From positions 1-64,000 of the forward strand of contig JAKBBV010000001.1 in NCBI GenBank assembly GCA_021808285.1: a DNA stretch of 64,000 bases, read 5' to 3'. The notes below the pieces were generated by a model. It saw only the letters and a program-made list of their open reading frames with translations. It was not told where the DNA came from and searched no databases. The first letter of the stretch is position 1, and every line of letters starts with the position of its first letter. Shown piece by piece: positions 28,554 to 37,867 of the stretch. Origin of the DNA: Pseudomonadota bacterium (lineage in GTDB: Bacteria; Pseudomonadota; Alphaproteobacteria; Caulobacterales; Caulobacteraceae). The position numbers and the translations under genes were made by a program.

Positions 28554-30075
28554 TCGCCGGGCTTCGCCAGAAGGAGAGGAGCCACGCGCTTATCGCCCTT
28601 AGCCGCATCGGCAACCCTTGGGCCGCGAGAAAGGCCAGGATCGCCCATAGCGGGACGATCCAGGCCATGCGCATCTGATAACGCGGAAAAACGCCCGAAA
28701 CGGCCCCGCAGAAGAGCGCATTGCCCAGGGTCAGCAGAAGCACCGCGAAGGCCGCCGTCGCATCCCGGCCTTCCAGGGGCTTGAGGGCTAGGCGTCTGGC
28801 AAATGGCGCCAAGCCGGCGACGAGCCTCAAGACCAGATAGGCGGCTGAGAGCGCCAGGGTCGCGCCGATGGCGTATTGAGAGTCAATCTGAAAGGCCGTG
28901 GGATAGCAGAGGTTGGGCCGGCGCACACACACGCTCAACGGGGGAAATGGCGGCGAAAAGCCTGGGCCGCGAGCCGTCAGGGCAAAGTCGCGATAGCCGA
29001 GCGTATCGATCACCGTGACGTCCGCCGTCTCCCGCCAGGCGTCTCGCAGCAGGTCAAGCGTGGTGCGCCACGGCTCCAGTCTGAAGACAGCGGCGACGAA
29101 GGCCGGCTCCTGCCGCGTCATGGCCAGACGCACCGCGTAGGGCGCCGGCTCGTACACGCCGGAGGTCTTGCTGGGCGACCAGAGAATGGCGTTGGCGTCA
29201 GTCATGGGACGACCCAGATCGGGACAGAGCGCCAAGGGCTCATGCTGGGCGCAAGCCTTGGTGAGATAGTCACGCCCTGGACCGTCAGCGAGTAGGCGCG
29301 CGGTGAGAAAAGGGGGGCGGGACAAGGGCCGGTGGGCCAGCGCCTGCACAAGGCGGGGATAGGCGAGGAAGGCGAGCGTCGCGGCGAGGGCGGCGACGAG
29401 GCATATGGCTATGCCCGGCAGGGTGTCTCGGGCCTTGACCCCTCTGAGCGCGAGGCCCGCCAGGGCGGCCGCGACCACGGCCATGAGGATCGGCGGATTG
29501 GAGGCATGAAAGCTGAGGGCGAGGCCAAGTCCCAGGCCCAGGCCCCATCGCTCCGGGATCGAAAGGCGGTCGAAATAGAAGACGAGCAGGACCGCAGCGA
29601 GGCCGAGATAGCCCATGAATACGTCCGGCATCATGAGGATGGCGAACCAGGGAAGACTGGTGGCCAGGGTCATGATCCCGACCACGGCCAGGAACAGGGA
29701 GAGGCGCAACTCGCCGATCAGCACCCTGACGCTCAAAGCGATGAGAATTGATCCCGCCAGGGCCTGCAGCGCCGCCATGGCCCAGGCGGAGCCCCGGTTG
29801 GTCACGCCGAAGAGGAGGAAGCTGTAATAGGGCGACCGGGCTCCCGCCATGGTGAAGAAGAGGCCGAGATCGGCCCGGTGACGCATGAAGGCGAAGCCGC
29901 CCCGCGGATCCAGACCCAGCCGCTCCATCAGCCATTGCCCGACCAGTTCATAAGCTGAGGTGTCAGGAAAGACGTCGGCGTGGCCGATCAGGAAGGCCGG
30001 AGTCATCAGGACGAGGGCGCCGAGCCCGATCGCCGCCAGAACGGCGCCGCGCCGCGACAAGGTGGAGTGGCCCAT
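28522..30075 (-). CDS. Polytopic membrane protein, ArnT/PMT-like glycosyltransferase candidate
   Basis: 517 residues, about eleven membrane segments. An early periplasmic loop HADVFPDTSAYELVGQW carries an acidic residue in the place of the GT-C catalytic Asp. A long soluble loop lies between about residues 265 and 400 (ANAILWSPSKTSGVYEPAPY). I do not recognise a named family. It starts 10 bases after the GT2 polyprenyl-phosphate-type transferase stop, and that pairing (lipid-linked sugar synthesis, then transfer outside) supports a GT-C role. The 3' end overlaps amtB antisense. Confidence 0.6.
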   Translation of the reverse strand: MGHSTLSRRGAVLAAIGLGALVLMTPAFLIGHADVFPDTSAYELVGQWLMERLGLDPRGGFAFMRHRADLGLFFTMAGARSPYYSFLLFGVTNRGSAWAMAALQALAGSILIALSVRVLIGELRLSLFLAVVGIMTLATSLPWFAILMMPDVFMGYLGLAAVLLVFYFDRLSIPERWGLGLGLGLALSFHASNPPILMAVVAAALAGLALRGVKARDTLPGIAICLVAALAATLAFLAYPRLVQALAHRPLSRPPFLTARLLADGPGRDYLTKACAQHEPLALCPDLGRPMTDANAILWSPSKTSGVYEPAPYAVRLAMTRQEPAFVAAVFRLEPWRTTLDLLRDAWRETADVTVIDTLGYRDFALTARGPGFSPPFPPLSVCVRRPNLCYPTAFQIDSQYAIGATLALSAAYLVLRLVAGLAPFARRLALKPLEGRDATAAFAVLLLTLGNALFCGAVSGVFPRYQMRMAWIVPLWAILAFLAAQGLPMRLRAISAWLLSFWRSPAIRRAPPHHAS

Positions 30076-30085
30076 GGCCGCCCGA

Positions 30086-31354
30086 TCAGGCGGCGTCGCG
30101 CCAGTCCTCAGCCGTCGTCATCACCGCTCTCAGCCTTGGACGAGTCGCCGCCGGGGCCAGGAACCCGGCCTGATTGCCGCCAAGGATCGCCAGCAGGAAG
30201 CCGCCCAGGACCGATTGGGCCCCGAGCGTCAGGAGCAAGACGCCGAGCACGGCGGGGAGCACATTAACCGCCCGGACGAAATCCCGCGCCGACCAAGCGA
30301 AGACCACGGTCACCAGGTCGGCAAGGCCGAGCGCGCCGGCCAGGGCGCCGAAGACGAGCATCGACTCCAGATTGATCACTCCAGCCAGCCTCGCCACCCA
30401 TCCCGCCGGGGCGCGATAGCCGGATCGGACCTGATGTAAATGGGTGGCCATGCCCATGATCGCGGCCAAGTGACCGAGCGCTACCAGAGAGCCCGCGAGA
30501 ATGACCCAGTAGTCGCCGAAAAAGAACAGCTTGCGCGGCGCCAGCAGCGCCGCTCCGCCGGCTAGGGCGAGGATGACGACGCCCGCCCCGGCCATGACCA
30601 TGGCCGGCAGCGTGAAGACCCACCAGGGGCTCAACATGAAGAGATAGCGCAGATGACGCCAGCCGTCGCGCCACGGGCGCAAGTGAGGGGGGCGGTCGCG
30701 CAAGTCGGGCGACAGGGTCGCGGGGCGTTCTGCGATCCGCTCGCCCTTGAGGACGGCCTTGATCACCATCTCGCTGGCGAACTCCATGCCGTCGCCTTCC
30801 AGGCGAAGCCGCTCGAAACAGTCCCGGGTCAGAGCGCGCAGGCCGCAATGGGCGTCGCCGATCTTCGAGCCGAAGAGGATGTTGAGCAGCCCGGTCAGCA
30901 AGGGATTGCCGATATAGCGGTTCTTCCACGGCATGGCGCCCGGCGCGATCCCGCCCTTGAACCGCGAGCCCATGCACAGGTCCGCGCCGTCGATCAGCGC
31001 CCCCACCATGTCCGCGGCTTCGCGAAAATTGTACGAGCCGTCGGCGTCGCCCATCACCAGATAGCGACCATAGGCGCCGGAGAAGCCGCCCCGCAAGGCC
31101 GCTCCATAGCCCTTCTCGGCGACCGGCACGACCCGCGCCCCCAGGGACTCGGCCAGCGCCTGGCTTCCGTCCGTACTGCCATTGTCGGCGACAACGATCT
31201 CGCCGGTGAGCCCGAAGCGCGCGGCGATCAAGTCCAGCGCCTCGCGGCAGGCGTCGATGCACGGCGCCAAAGATTTGACCTCGTTGAGACAGGGCATGAC
31301 GAACGACACGTCCACCCTCGTCGCCTCGCGGCGGAGACCCGAATTGCCGTCCAC
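30086..31354 (-). CDS. Family 2 glycosyltransferase, dolichol/polyprenyl-phosphate sugar synthase-like
   Basis: 422 residues from a GTG with GAGGAG about 9 bases upstream. The GT-A domain starts VDVSFVMPCLNEVKSLAPCI. IVVADNGSTDGSQALAESLG and VMGDADGSYNFREAADM (DxD-type) mark the nucleotide-sugar and metal sites. A C-terminal region with about four membrane helices anchors it. Relatives move a sugar from a nucleotide to polyprenyl phosphate on the cytoplasmic face. The multi-helix protein downstream would be the matching second-step transferase. Confidence 0.85.
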   Translation of the reverse strand: MDGNSGLRREATRVDVSFVMPCLNEVKSLAPCIDACREALDLIAARFGLTGEIVVADNGSTDGSQALAESLGARVVPVAEKGYGAALRGGFSGAYGRYLVMGDADGSYNFREAADMVGALIDGADLCMGSRFKGGIAPGAMPWKNRYIGNPLLTGLLNILFGSKIGDAHCGLRALTRDCFERLRLEGDGMEFASEMVIKAVLKGERIAERPATLSPDLRDRPPHLRPWRDGWRHLRYLFMLSPWWVFTLPAMVMAGAGVVILALAGGAALLAPRKLFFFGDYWVILAGSLVALGHLAAIMGMATHLHQVRSGYRAPAGWVARLAGVINLESMLVFGALAGALGLADLVTVVFAWSARDFVRAVNVLPAVLGVLLLTLGAQSVLGGFLLAILGGNQAGFLAPAATRPRLRAVMTTAEDWRDAA

Positions 31355-31497
31355 TTTGCCGCTCCTCGTGATGGATCGAACCTGTGAGGTCGCGGCGCTC
31401 TCACTCCGCCGCCCGCGGCCAGCCCCCCGACCCGACCGCACTGTTCACTAATCCGTGAACACCAGCCCGGAATCGCAGATTTCCACGCGCGCGTAAA

Positions 31498-31525
31498 GGC
31501 CGACGACCCTCGAGGATCGTCGGCC
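31498..31525 (-). terminator. Terminator of the glycine-zipper protein gene
   Basis: A 9-bp stem GGCCGACGA (31498-31506) and TCGTCGGCC (31517-31525) with a 10-base loop. On the minus strand it is followed by TTTACGC. It lies about 65 bases past the stop of the glycine-zipper gene. Confidence 0.6.
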
Positions 31526-31589
31526 CTGACTGTGGGCGAAAAATGAAGCGGCCTGGGAAGCGGCTCAGTCTTTTGCCGCCGTCCCGGTC

Positions 31590-32285
31590 CTAGTGATGAA
31601 AATCGCCATGGCCCCAGTGGTCGCGGTGTTCGCGCCAGTCCTCTCCGCGCCAGCCGTGATGACGCCAGTACCACTCCCGATAGGGAACATAGGTGAACTG
31701 TCCGCCGCCGACGCCAACCCAGGGATTGTATCCGGCCGGGATATAGGGAGCGGGGCCGGGGTAGTAGAAGGCGGGAGCATTCGGTTGCATGACGAGGCCC
31801 GGCGGGCATCCGTTGTTCGCCGCCTGCTGCTCGCCGATCGCGTGACCGGCGACCCCGCCAACCACCGCGCCCCCGGCCCCGCCCAGAAGCGCGCCGCCGA
31901 TGCCACCGTGGGCCACGCCGCCGCCTAGAATGGCGCCCAGGGCCCCGCCGATCACCGCGCCGGCGACCGTGGAGTGATTTGTCGGCTCGGCGCAGTATTC
32001 CTGCGCCCAGGATTCGTACCGCTGGGCATAGGCCGCGTCGATCTGCTGCGCCTCGGGGCTATAGGCGTCGGGCGGGGGCCCGTAGTCGCCCGGCGCGCCA
32101 GGGCCGGGCTGGCCATAGCCCGGCGGAGGTCCGCCATAGCCTTGACCGCCGTATCCTGGCTGCCCGCCATAGCCGGGTCCGCCGTATCCCGGATAGCCTT
32201 GAGCGCCGGCGGCGCCGGCCGCGAGCAGGGCGGCGATCGCGGTCAGCGCGGTCAGAGCCCGTCTCGGGGTCTTGGTCGTGATCAT
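31590..32285 (-). CDS. Exported glycine-zipper protein with PGYGG repeats
   Basis: 231 residues. Signal peptide (ALTALTAIAALLAAGAAGAQ). Residues about 30-70 are a low-complexity GYGGQ/PGYG repeat tract. Residues about 107-150 form a glycine-zipper 2TM-like domain (GAVIGGALGAILGGG, GGIGGALLGG and a third GG run). The tail is His/Trp-rich (YREWYWRHHGWRG, then DHWGHGDFHH). Such zippers insert in the outer membrane or its inner leaflet. The His-rich tail might bind metal (inference). Monocistronic, with its own terminator. Confidence 0.75.
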   Translation of the reverse strand: MITTKTPRRALTALTAIAALLAAGAAGAQGYPGYGGPGYGGQPGYGGQGYGGPPPGYGQPGPGAPGDYGPPPDAYSPEAQQIDAAYAQRYESWAQEYCAEPTNHSTVAGAVIGGALGAILGGGVAHGGIGGALLGGAGGAVVGGVAGHAIGEQQAANNGCPPGLVMQPNAPAFYYPGPAPYIPAGYNPWVGVGGGQFTYVPYREWYWRHHGWRGEDWREHRDHWGHGDFHH

Positions 32286-32372
32286 GCTCGGTCCCTCCTC
32301 TGGGGCTGATGACGGGAGCGATGTGCCCCAGATCGCGTGAACCCCTGCTGAACGCAGATGTGCGTGTTTCGG

Positions 32373-34193
32373 TCAGGTATCAAGCCTGTTTCGCGCGCCC
32401 GTTCGACGCGCGGCGCGGCGGGCGAAGCGGTCCGGTTCCATGAGGGCGGCCGCGCCGCGGGGCAGGGGCGAGGGGAGGCCGAGGATCTGGGCGGCCAGAT
32501 GCTCACCCAGCAAAGGCGCCAGGACAAAGCCTCGGCCACCCAGTCCGGTCAGGGCGAATAGGCCGGGCGCCAGGGGACCGACGATCGGCAGATAGTCAGG
32601 GCTCGCCGCCCTGATTCCGACCCAGGAGCGGAGCGGGACTTCCGAGAGCCTTGCGGCGAGAGCCGGGATGCGCGGGGCTAGGGCCGCAAGATTGCGCGCC
32701 CGGTCTTCGCCGCGAGCATCGCGGCCCTCGTCATCGCGGTCGTGGGTGGCGCCGAAGGCGAGACCGTCCTTCAGGGGCAGGATCCAGGCTCCGAAGTTCA
32801 GCGCCAGCCCGGGGCGAGCCTCTGGAAGCGTCGCGAATTCGGCCTGGCCGCGCACCGCCTGGAGCGGCAGGGCGGGGTGGAGCTCCCGGCTGTCGATGCC
32901 GGCCGCCAGCACCACAGACGCGGCCTCTGCGAGGAGCCCGCCTTCGGGGTCCATCACACGCCAGCCGATCGTCGACGGCTCCAGACTCGCCGCGCATCCA
33001 GGGAGGACCTCTCCTGACCAGGCCTCGAGTATCGCAGCCGGATCGACCACTCGCGCCGTGTCGAGGGCCAAGGCGGGGCCTGAGGCGCCGTCGAGGAAGG
33101 TCGAAGCCTCCACGGTCCGGGCCGCGCCCGGCGCAAAGAGGTCGGACCCGGCGATGGCGGCGAATCGGGCGTCGTCCTTGGGGCCGGCGGCCAGATGGGC
33201 GCAGCGCCGGGCGATCACCGCGCCGGGCAGGACGTCATAGAGGTCGGCGGCGCGGCGGACGGCCTGAGCGAACAGGGCGGCGATGGGCCCGAGCCCCGCG
33301 TCCAGGCGCGGCGCCGACAGAGCCGCGGGGACCCCGGAGGCCCCGGCGCCCGGATGCCGCGCCTCTATCAGCGTCACCCTCGCCCCCTCCGCGCGCAGGG
33401 CCCGGGCGAGCGAGACGCCGGCGATCCCGGCGCCGATCACGACGATCGGCGGTCCGGGCGGCGTCCATGAGGACGAGCCGGGCGCCCTGGCCTCAAGCCT
33501 CTGGCGTTTGCGTCCGTGGCCCGGCGCCCGCGCAACCTCGAACCCGGCGCCTTCCAGGGCGCGCCGCACCTGGCCGGCGACGGTGTAGGTGGCCAGGCGC
33601 GCGCCTGGCGCGCAACGCGCGGCGACCGCGGCCATGACCTCCTCGCGCCAGAGCGCCGGGTCTCTGGCCGGGGAGAACCCATCGAGGAACCAGGCGTCTG
33701 CGGCGCCGTCCCAGGCCCGGACGGCCTCGGCGGCTTCGAACTGGGCGATGTCGAGGCTGACGCCCCAGTCTGCCATATCCAGGCGGTGGAAGCCCCGAAG
33801 GCGCGGCGGCCAAAGGGCGCAGAGCCGGGCGGCCTCGTCCGCGATCTGCGGCCAGGCGGCGAGCGCGCGACCGGCTTCGGCGCCGGTCAGAAGGTCGTTC
33901 TCGACGCTGAAGATGTTGAGGCGCGCGCCCGGTTCGCGGGTCTCGCGCCAGAGGCGGATCAGAGCGGCGATGTTGCGTCCGGCGCCGAAGCCGAGTTCGC
34001 CCACGACGAATCGCCGCCGTCCCGCCCAGGCTTCGGGAAGTCCGCAGCCCTTGAGGAAGACGACCCGAGCTTCGCCGAGGCCGTCGTGGGCGGAAAAATA
34101 GACATCGCCATGCTGGCGCGACCTGGGAGGACCCTCATCGTCCCAGAGTGCGATCGGGGACTGCGAGTCGGGCGGCGAGTCGGGGCGGCTCAT
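32373..34193 (-). CDS. mnmC: Bifunctional tRNA mnm5U34 biosynthesis protein MnmC
   Basis: 606 residues. The N-terminal methyltransferase half (MnmD; GELGFGAGRNIAALIRLWRE, DAWFLDGFSPARDPALW) is fused to an FAD-dependent oxidase half. The latter starts with a Rossmann motif (IVVIGAGIAGVSLARALRAE, then LIEARHPGAGASG) and ends GLGGRGFVLAPLLGEHLA. The oxidase half turns cmnm5U34 into nm5U34 and the methyltransferase half makes mnm5U34 in the wobble position of several tRNAs. Both halves look complete. Monocistronic on the minus strand. Confidence 0.93.
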   Translation of the reverse strand: MSRPDSPPDSQSPIALWDDEGPPRSRQHGDVYFSAHDGLGEARVVFLKGCGLPEAWAGRRRFVVGELGFGAGRNIAALIRLWRETREPGARLNIFSVENDLLTGAEAGRALAAWPQIADEAARLCALWPPRLRGFHRLDMADWGVSLDIAQFEAAEAVRAWDGAADAWFLDGFSPARDPALWREEVMAAVAARCAPGARLATYTVAGQVRRALEGAGFEVARAPGHGRKRQRLEARAPGSSSWTPPGPPIVVIGAGIAGVSLARALRAEGARVTLIEARHPGAGASGVPAALSAPRLDAGLGPIAALFAQAVRRAADLYDVLPGAVIARRCAHLAAGPKDDARFAAIAGSDLFAPGAARTVEASTFLDGASGPALALDTARVVDPAAILEAWSGEVLPGCAASLEPSTIGWRVMDPEGGLLAEAASVVLAAGIDSRELHPALPLQAVRGQAEFATLPEARPGLALNFGAWILPLKDGLAFGATHDRDDEGRDARGEDRARNLAALAPRIPALAARLSEVPLRSWVGIRAASPDYLPIVGPLAPGLFALTGLGGRGFVLAPLLGEHLAAQILGLPSPLPRGAAALMEPDRFARRAARRTGARNRLDT

Positions 34194-34235
34194 CTGAGCT
34201 TCCGCGCATGCGGGAAACGAAACGGGAAACGAAAA

Positions 34236-34259
34236 GGGCCGCCCCGTGAGGAGCGGCCC
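34236..34259 (-). terminator. Rho-independent terminator after the small lipoprotein gene
   Basis: GGGCCGC (34236-34242) pairs with GCGGCCC (34253-34259). Read on the minus strand the hairpin is followed by TTTTCGTTT. It lies about 45 bases past the stop of the 70-residue lipoprotein gene and separates it from mnmC. Confidence 0.75.
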
Positions 34260-34302
34260 CTGCCGTGAAGACCCGCGAACGGGCCTTCTGAAGGCGCAAG
34301 AC

Positions 34303-34515
34303 TTATTGCTTGGCCGGAGCCGCGGGGGCGGCGTCGGTCGCGGCCGTCGAGGTCGCGGCGGCGGCGTCCATGGCCGAAGAGCTGGCCGACATGTCGGTCG
34401 CGGCCGGGGCCGAGGTCGAGTCGGAGGTGCTCGCGGCAGGCTTGGAGCAAGCGGCGGCGGACAGGGCGGCGATGGCGGCGCCGGCCACCAGCACGTTGCG
34501 GAGGACTTGGGTCAT
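34303..34515 (-). CDS. Small Ala/Ser/Thr-rich lipoprotein
   Basis: 70 residues. The N-terminus MTQVLRNVLVAGAAIAALSA ends in a lipobox-like AAAC with the lipidated Cys at residue 23. The mature chain is almost entirely Ala, Ser, Thr, Asp and Pro, with no fold expected. No family recognised. It sits between the MltB-type transglycosylase gene and a strong terminator. It may be a wall or outer-membrane spacer peptide like other small lipoproteins, but that is inference. Confidence 0.6.
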   Translation of the reverse strand: MTQVLRNVLVAGAAIAALSAAACSKPAASTSDSTSAPAATDMSASSSAMDAAAATSTAATDAAPAAPAKQ

Positions 34516-34629
34516 GTTGTCTTTCCCTAGGGTGAGGAGGACGCCCCTGCGACTCTCCGGCGAACCGACGAGCCCTGGACGAACGCAGGACGATTATGAC
34601 GGCTTTGGCCTGCGACGCAAGACCAGACT

Positions 34630-35985
34630 TCACGGATGTGTGAACGCCCCTGGCGTCGCGGGGCAGTTCCCGCTCTCGGATGGACCCGCCGGCGCGCAGG
34701 CGGAGGCGGCCGCTTCGGCCTTCAGGCGGGCGATGATCTGGGGAGAGAAATAGGCGTCAGCGGGGAGATGGTTCGCCTTCTGCCAGGCGCGCAGGGCGCC
34801 GCGCGCCCGGGTCCCGATGATGCCGTCGATGTTGCCCGGATCATAGCCGAGGGTCTTGAGCGACGACTGCGCGGCCAGGCGGTCGTCGAGCGACAGGGGC
34901 GTCTCATGCGGCCAGGGAATCTGGGGTGGCGCGCCGGCGAAGAAGCCGTCGGCCAGGAGGCCCACCGTCAGGGCGTAGGCGAGGGAGTTGTTATAGCGCC
35001 GGATGACGAAATGATTGGGGAAGGCCAGGAAGGCGGGCCCCTGGGCTCCGCAGGGCAGGAGCAGGACCGCTTCAGCCGCGCCGTCGGCCCCGGTCCAGGG
35101 GCGACCATCGATGGGGGTGACGCCCCGCTCGGCCCAGGCGTAGGGCGCTTCGGCGGGCCCCTCGGCCAGGCCGTAGTCGAACCCGGCGGGCAGGGTGACC
35201 TGACGCGCCCATCCCTCGCCCCGGCGCCAGCCCGCTTTGGCCAGGAGATTGGCCGCCGAGGCCAGGGCGTCGGGCGCCGAGCCCCAGATGTCGCACTTGC
35301 CGTCCCCATCGGCATCGACGCCGTCAGCCAGATAGACGCTGGGCAGGAGCTGGGTCTGGCCCATGGCCCCGGCCCAGGAACCGACCAGATGCGTCCCCGG
35401 CGCCTTGCCCGACTGCAGGACCTGGAAACTGGCCAGAAGCTCGGACTCCGCCCAGGGCCGACGCCGGCCAAGCGCCGCCAGGGTCGAGAGGGAGCGAAAG
35501 ATGTCCAGATCGCCCTGCAGGCGGCCGAACTCGGATTCGAGCGCCCAGACCCCGACCAGGATGTCGCGAGGGACGCCGAAGCGGTCCTCGATCGCAGGGA
35601 ACTGCGAGATGGCGTCGCGGCGCGTCACGCCCTGGGCGATGCGCGCCGGCGTGATCTGGGCCTCCACATAGGCGCTCACCGGCCGGGCGAACTCGGGCTG
35701 GGCGGTATCGTGGGCGGCGACGCGCGGATCGGGGGAGAGCCCCGACAGGGCCTGTTCGATCAGGCCTTGCGGCACTCCCGCGGCCAGGGCCCGGGCATAG
35801 AAGGCGTTCAGCCAGTCGGTGAAATAGGGCTCGCCGCTGGCCCCCAGCAGGTCCGAGGGGGTCGGCGCGACTGGGGCGCCGGGTGCGATCGGGGCGGGCG
35901 CGTCCTGGGCCAGAGCCGTCTCGCCGGCGAAGGCGCCGGCCAGGGCGGCCCGGGAAAGCCAGAACAGAGCGTCGCGTCGGCGCAT
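34630..35985 (-). CDS. Lytic murein transglycosylase, MltB family, with peptidoglycan-binding domain
   Basis: 451 residues. Signal peptide with a paired-Arg start (MRRRDALFWLSRAALAGAFA, ending ALAQ). The SLT2 catalytic domain has the acid Glu in LVGVWALESEFGRLQG, and AGAMGQTQLLPSVYLADGVD plus DIWGSAPDALASAANLL. Near residues 370-425 a PG_binding_1 domain (LAAQSSLKTLGYDPGNIDGI, IGTRARGALRAWQKANHLP) follows. It cleaves the MurNAc-GlcNAc bond, releasing 1,6-anhydro ends. The small lipoprotein gene is 114 bases downstream. Confidence 0.92.
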   Translation of the reverse strand: MRRRDALFWLSRAALAGAFAGETALAQDAPAPIAPGAPVAPTPSDLLGASGEPYFTDWLNAFYARALAAGVPQGLIEQALSGLSPDPRVAAHDTAQPEFARPVSAYVEAQITPARIAQGVTRRDAISQFPAIEDRFGVPRDILVGVWALESEFGRLQGDLDIFRSLSTLAALGRRRPWAESELLASFQVLQSGKAPGTHLVGSWAGAMGQTQLLPSVYLADGVDADGDGKCDIWGSAPDALASAANLLAKAGWRRGEGWARQVTLPAGFDYGLAEGPAEAPYAWAERGVTPIDGRPWTGADGAAEAVLLLPCGAQGPAFLAFPNHFVIRRYNNSLAYALTVGLLADGFFAGAPPQIPWPHETPLSLDDRLAAQSSLKTLGYDPGNIDGIIGTRARGALRAWQKANHLPADAYFSPQIIARLKAEAAASACAPAGPSESGNCPATPGAFTHP

Positions 35986-36169
35986 ATCCCGGAGTCTAGG
36001 CTGCGTCGCGACCCGGCTCCAGCCACATCACCGTGTCTTCGGGTCCGCGTCCTTGGGCGGCGCCGGCTTCGCACGGGCGGCGGGGTTAGAGCTTGGGCGC
36101 CCGATGCAGGGCGTCTATAGTCGACATCTCCCGCGCGCTTGGTCGGGACGATGCGGAGAACGTGACCGG

Positions 36170-37867
36170 ATGGTCGGCTTGCGCGCCCTGCGACCCGGCC
36201 TTCTGGCCGGCGCCCCCGGCGCCCTGGCGCTGCTGACGGCCGCGGCCGGGGTGATGCTGCTGGCCTCAGGGGCCACGCCCTCGGATCCGGACCGCTTCAT
36301 GTGGCTGGCCAGCCACGCGCCCATCGTCCTGATCGAGGTGGCGCATTTCGTCTCCAGCCTGCTGGGCATCGTCCTGATCCTGTTGGCGTTCGGGCTGTCG
36401 CGCCGCCTGGACGCCGCTTGGGGCGCCTCCATCGCCTGCCTGCTGTCCGCCGCCATCCTGGCCCTGTTCAAGGGTTTCGACTGGGAGGAGACGGTGGCTC
36501 TCACCGTCCTGGCGGTCGCCCTGGTGCCCTGTCGCGGCGCCTTTCCGCGGCGCGCGCGTCTGACCCGGCTGGAGGTCACGCCCGGCTGGCTGCTGTCCGC
36601 AGCGGCGGCGGTGGGCGGCACCGCCCTGGCCGGCTGGTGGTCGTTCCAGAACCTCGACTACGCCAATCTCTCGGTGCTCAAGGTCATGAGCGATCAGGAC
36701 GCCGAGCGCGCCATCCGGGCCTCGGTGGGCGCGGCCCTGTTCCTGCTCGTGGTCGGGGTCTGGCGGATGCTCGCGACCCCCGCCATGCCCCCTGTCATGG
36801 GCGAGACCGATCCCGACTTCGCCCGGGTCAAGTGCATTCTGCAGAACGCCGATTGTCTGGAGCCCTGGGCCAATCTGGCGCTTCGCGGAGACAAGCGGTT
36901 CCTGTTTTCCGAGAGCGGCCAGAGCTTTCTGATGTTCGGCGTGCGCGGCCGATCCTGGATCTCGCTGGGGACCCCGGTGGGCGCCCGGGAAGAGCGGCTT
37001 GAGCTGATGTGGCGCTTTCGCGAGCTGGCCGACGCCCACGCCGCGCGGCCCTGCATCTATGGCGCGGGGCCCGAGGACCTGCCGGACCTGGTGGATCTGG
37101 GCTTCACCCTGCAGAAGGTCGGCGAGACCGCGGCCGTGCCGCTCGACAGCTTCTCCCTGGACGGCCGGCGCAAGGGCAATCTGCGCCGCTCCTGGCGCAA
37201 GACCTGCGAGGAGGGGGCCTGTTTCGAGGTGCTGGAGGGTGAGGCGGTCCGCGCCTTGGCGGGGGAGCTTCGCCGTGTCTCCGATGAGTGGCTGTCCCAC
37301 CATGCCGGGGGCGAGAAGACCTTCTCCATGGGCGGTTTCGAGGCCCCTTATGTGTTCGAGTTCCCCTGCGCCATGGTGCGCATCGAGGGGCGGATCATGG
37401 CCTTCGCGACCCTTTGGACCACGGCCCAGCGCACGGCCTTCTCCATCGACCTGATGCGCTATGCCGACGACGCGCCCAAGGACATCATGGACTATCTCTT
37501 CGTCGAGCTCCTGCACTGGGGCCGCGAGCAGGGTTATGTGGCCTTCGAGTTCGGCATGGCGCCCCTGGCCGGGCTGGAGGATCGGCCCCTGGCCCCCGTC
37601 CTCTCGCGGGTCGGCAACCTGCTCTTCGAGCGCGGCGAGGAGATCTACAATTTCCGCGGCGTGCGGCGGTTCAAGGACAAGTACGATCCGGTCTGGCTGC
37701 CCCGCTATGTGGCCGCGCCGAGCAAGTGGTCCATCCCCATCCTGCTCGCCGATATCGGCCTTCTGACCTCGGGCGGCATGCAGGGCCTGGGCCTGAGGGG
37801 CAAGAAGGCCAAGGATAAGGCCAGGCTTCTGGACCCGGCGCCGCACGCCCTGATGCCCCGACCGTGA
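36170..37867 (+). CDS. MprF-like membrane aminoacyltransferase (DUF2156 / phosphatidylglycerol lysyltransferase domain)
   Basis: 565 residues from the ATG at 36170 (purine-rich GGAGAA upstream). The N-terminal third has about six membrane helices. The C-terminal part is the DUF2156 double-GNAT domain: LFSESGQSFLMFGVRGRSWI, RRKGNLRRSWRK, GFEAPYVFEFPCAMVRIEGR and YNFRGVRRFKDKYDPVW. MprF proteins transfer Lys or Ala from tRNA to phosphatidylglycerol, changing surface charge. The amino acid used is unknown. Its TGA overlaps the start of the metallo-beta-lactamase-fold gene, so the two are translationally coupled. Confidence 0.85.
   Translation: MVGLRALRPGLLAGAPGALALLTAAAGVMLLASGATPSDPDRFMWLASHAPIVLIEVAHFVSSLLGIVLILLAFGLSRRLDAAWGASIACLLSAAILALFKGFDWEETVALTVLAVALVPCRGAFPRRARLTRLEVTPGWLLSAAAAVGGTALAGWWSFQNLDYANLSVLKVMSDQDAERAIRASVGAALFLLVVGVWRMLATPAMPPVMGETDPDFARVKCILQNADCLEPWANLALRGDKRFLFSESGQSFLMFGVRGRSWISLGTPVGAREERLELMWRFRELADAHAARPCIYGAGPEDLPDLVDLGFTLQKVGETAAVPLDSFSLDGRRKGNLRRSWRKTCEEGACFEVLEGEAVRALAGELRRVSDEWLSHHAGGEKTFSMGGFEAPYVFEFPCAMVRIEGRIMAFATLWTTAQRTAFSIDLMRYADDAPKDIMDYLFVELLHWGREQGYVAFEFGMAPLAGLEDRPLAPVLSRVGNLLFERGEEIYNFRGVRRFKDKYDPVWLPRYVAAPSKWSIPILLADIGLLTSGGMQGLGLRGKKAKDKARLLDPAPHALMPRP

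Noticed and set aside
32080-32205. Tandem repeat DNA that could suggest a small CRISPR array
   Set aside because: The periodicity is the PGYGG codon repeat of the glycine-zipper protein; there are no spacers.
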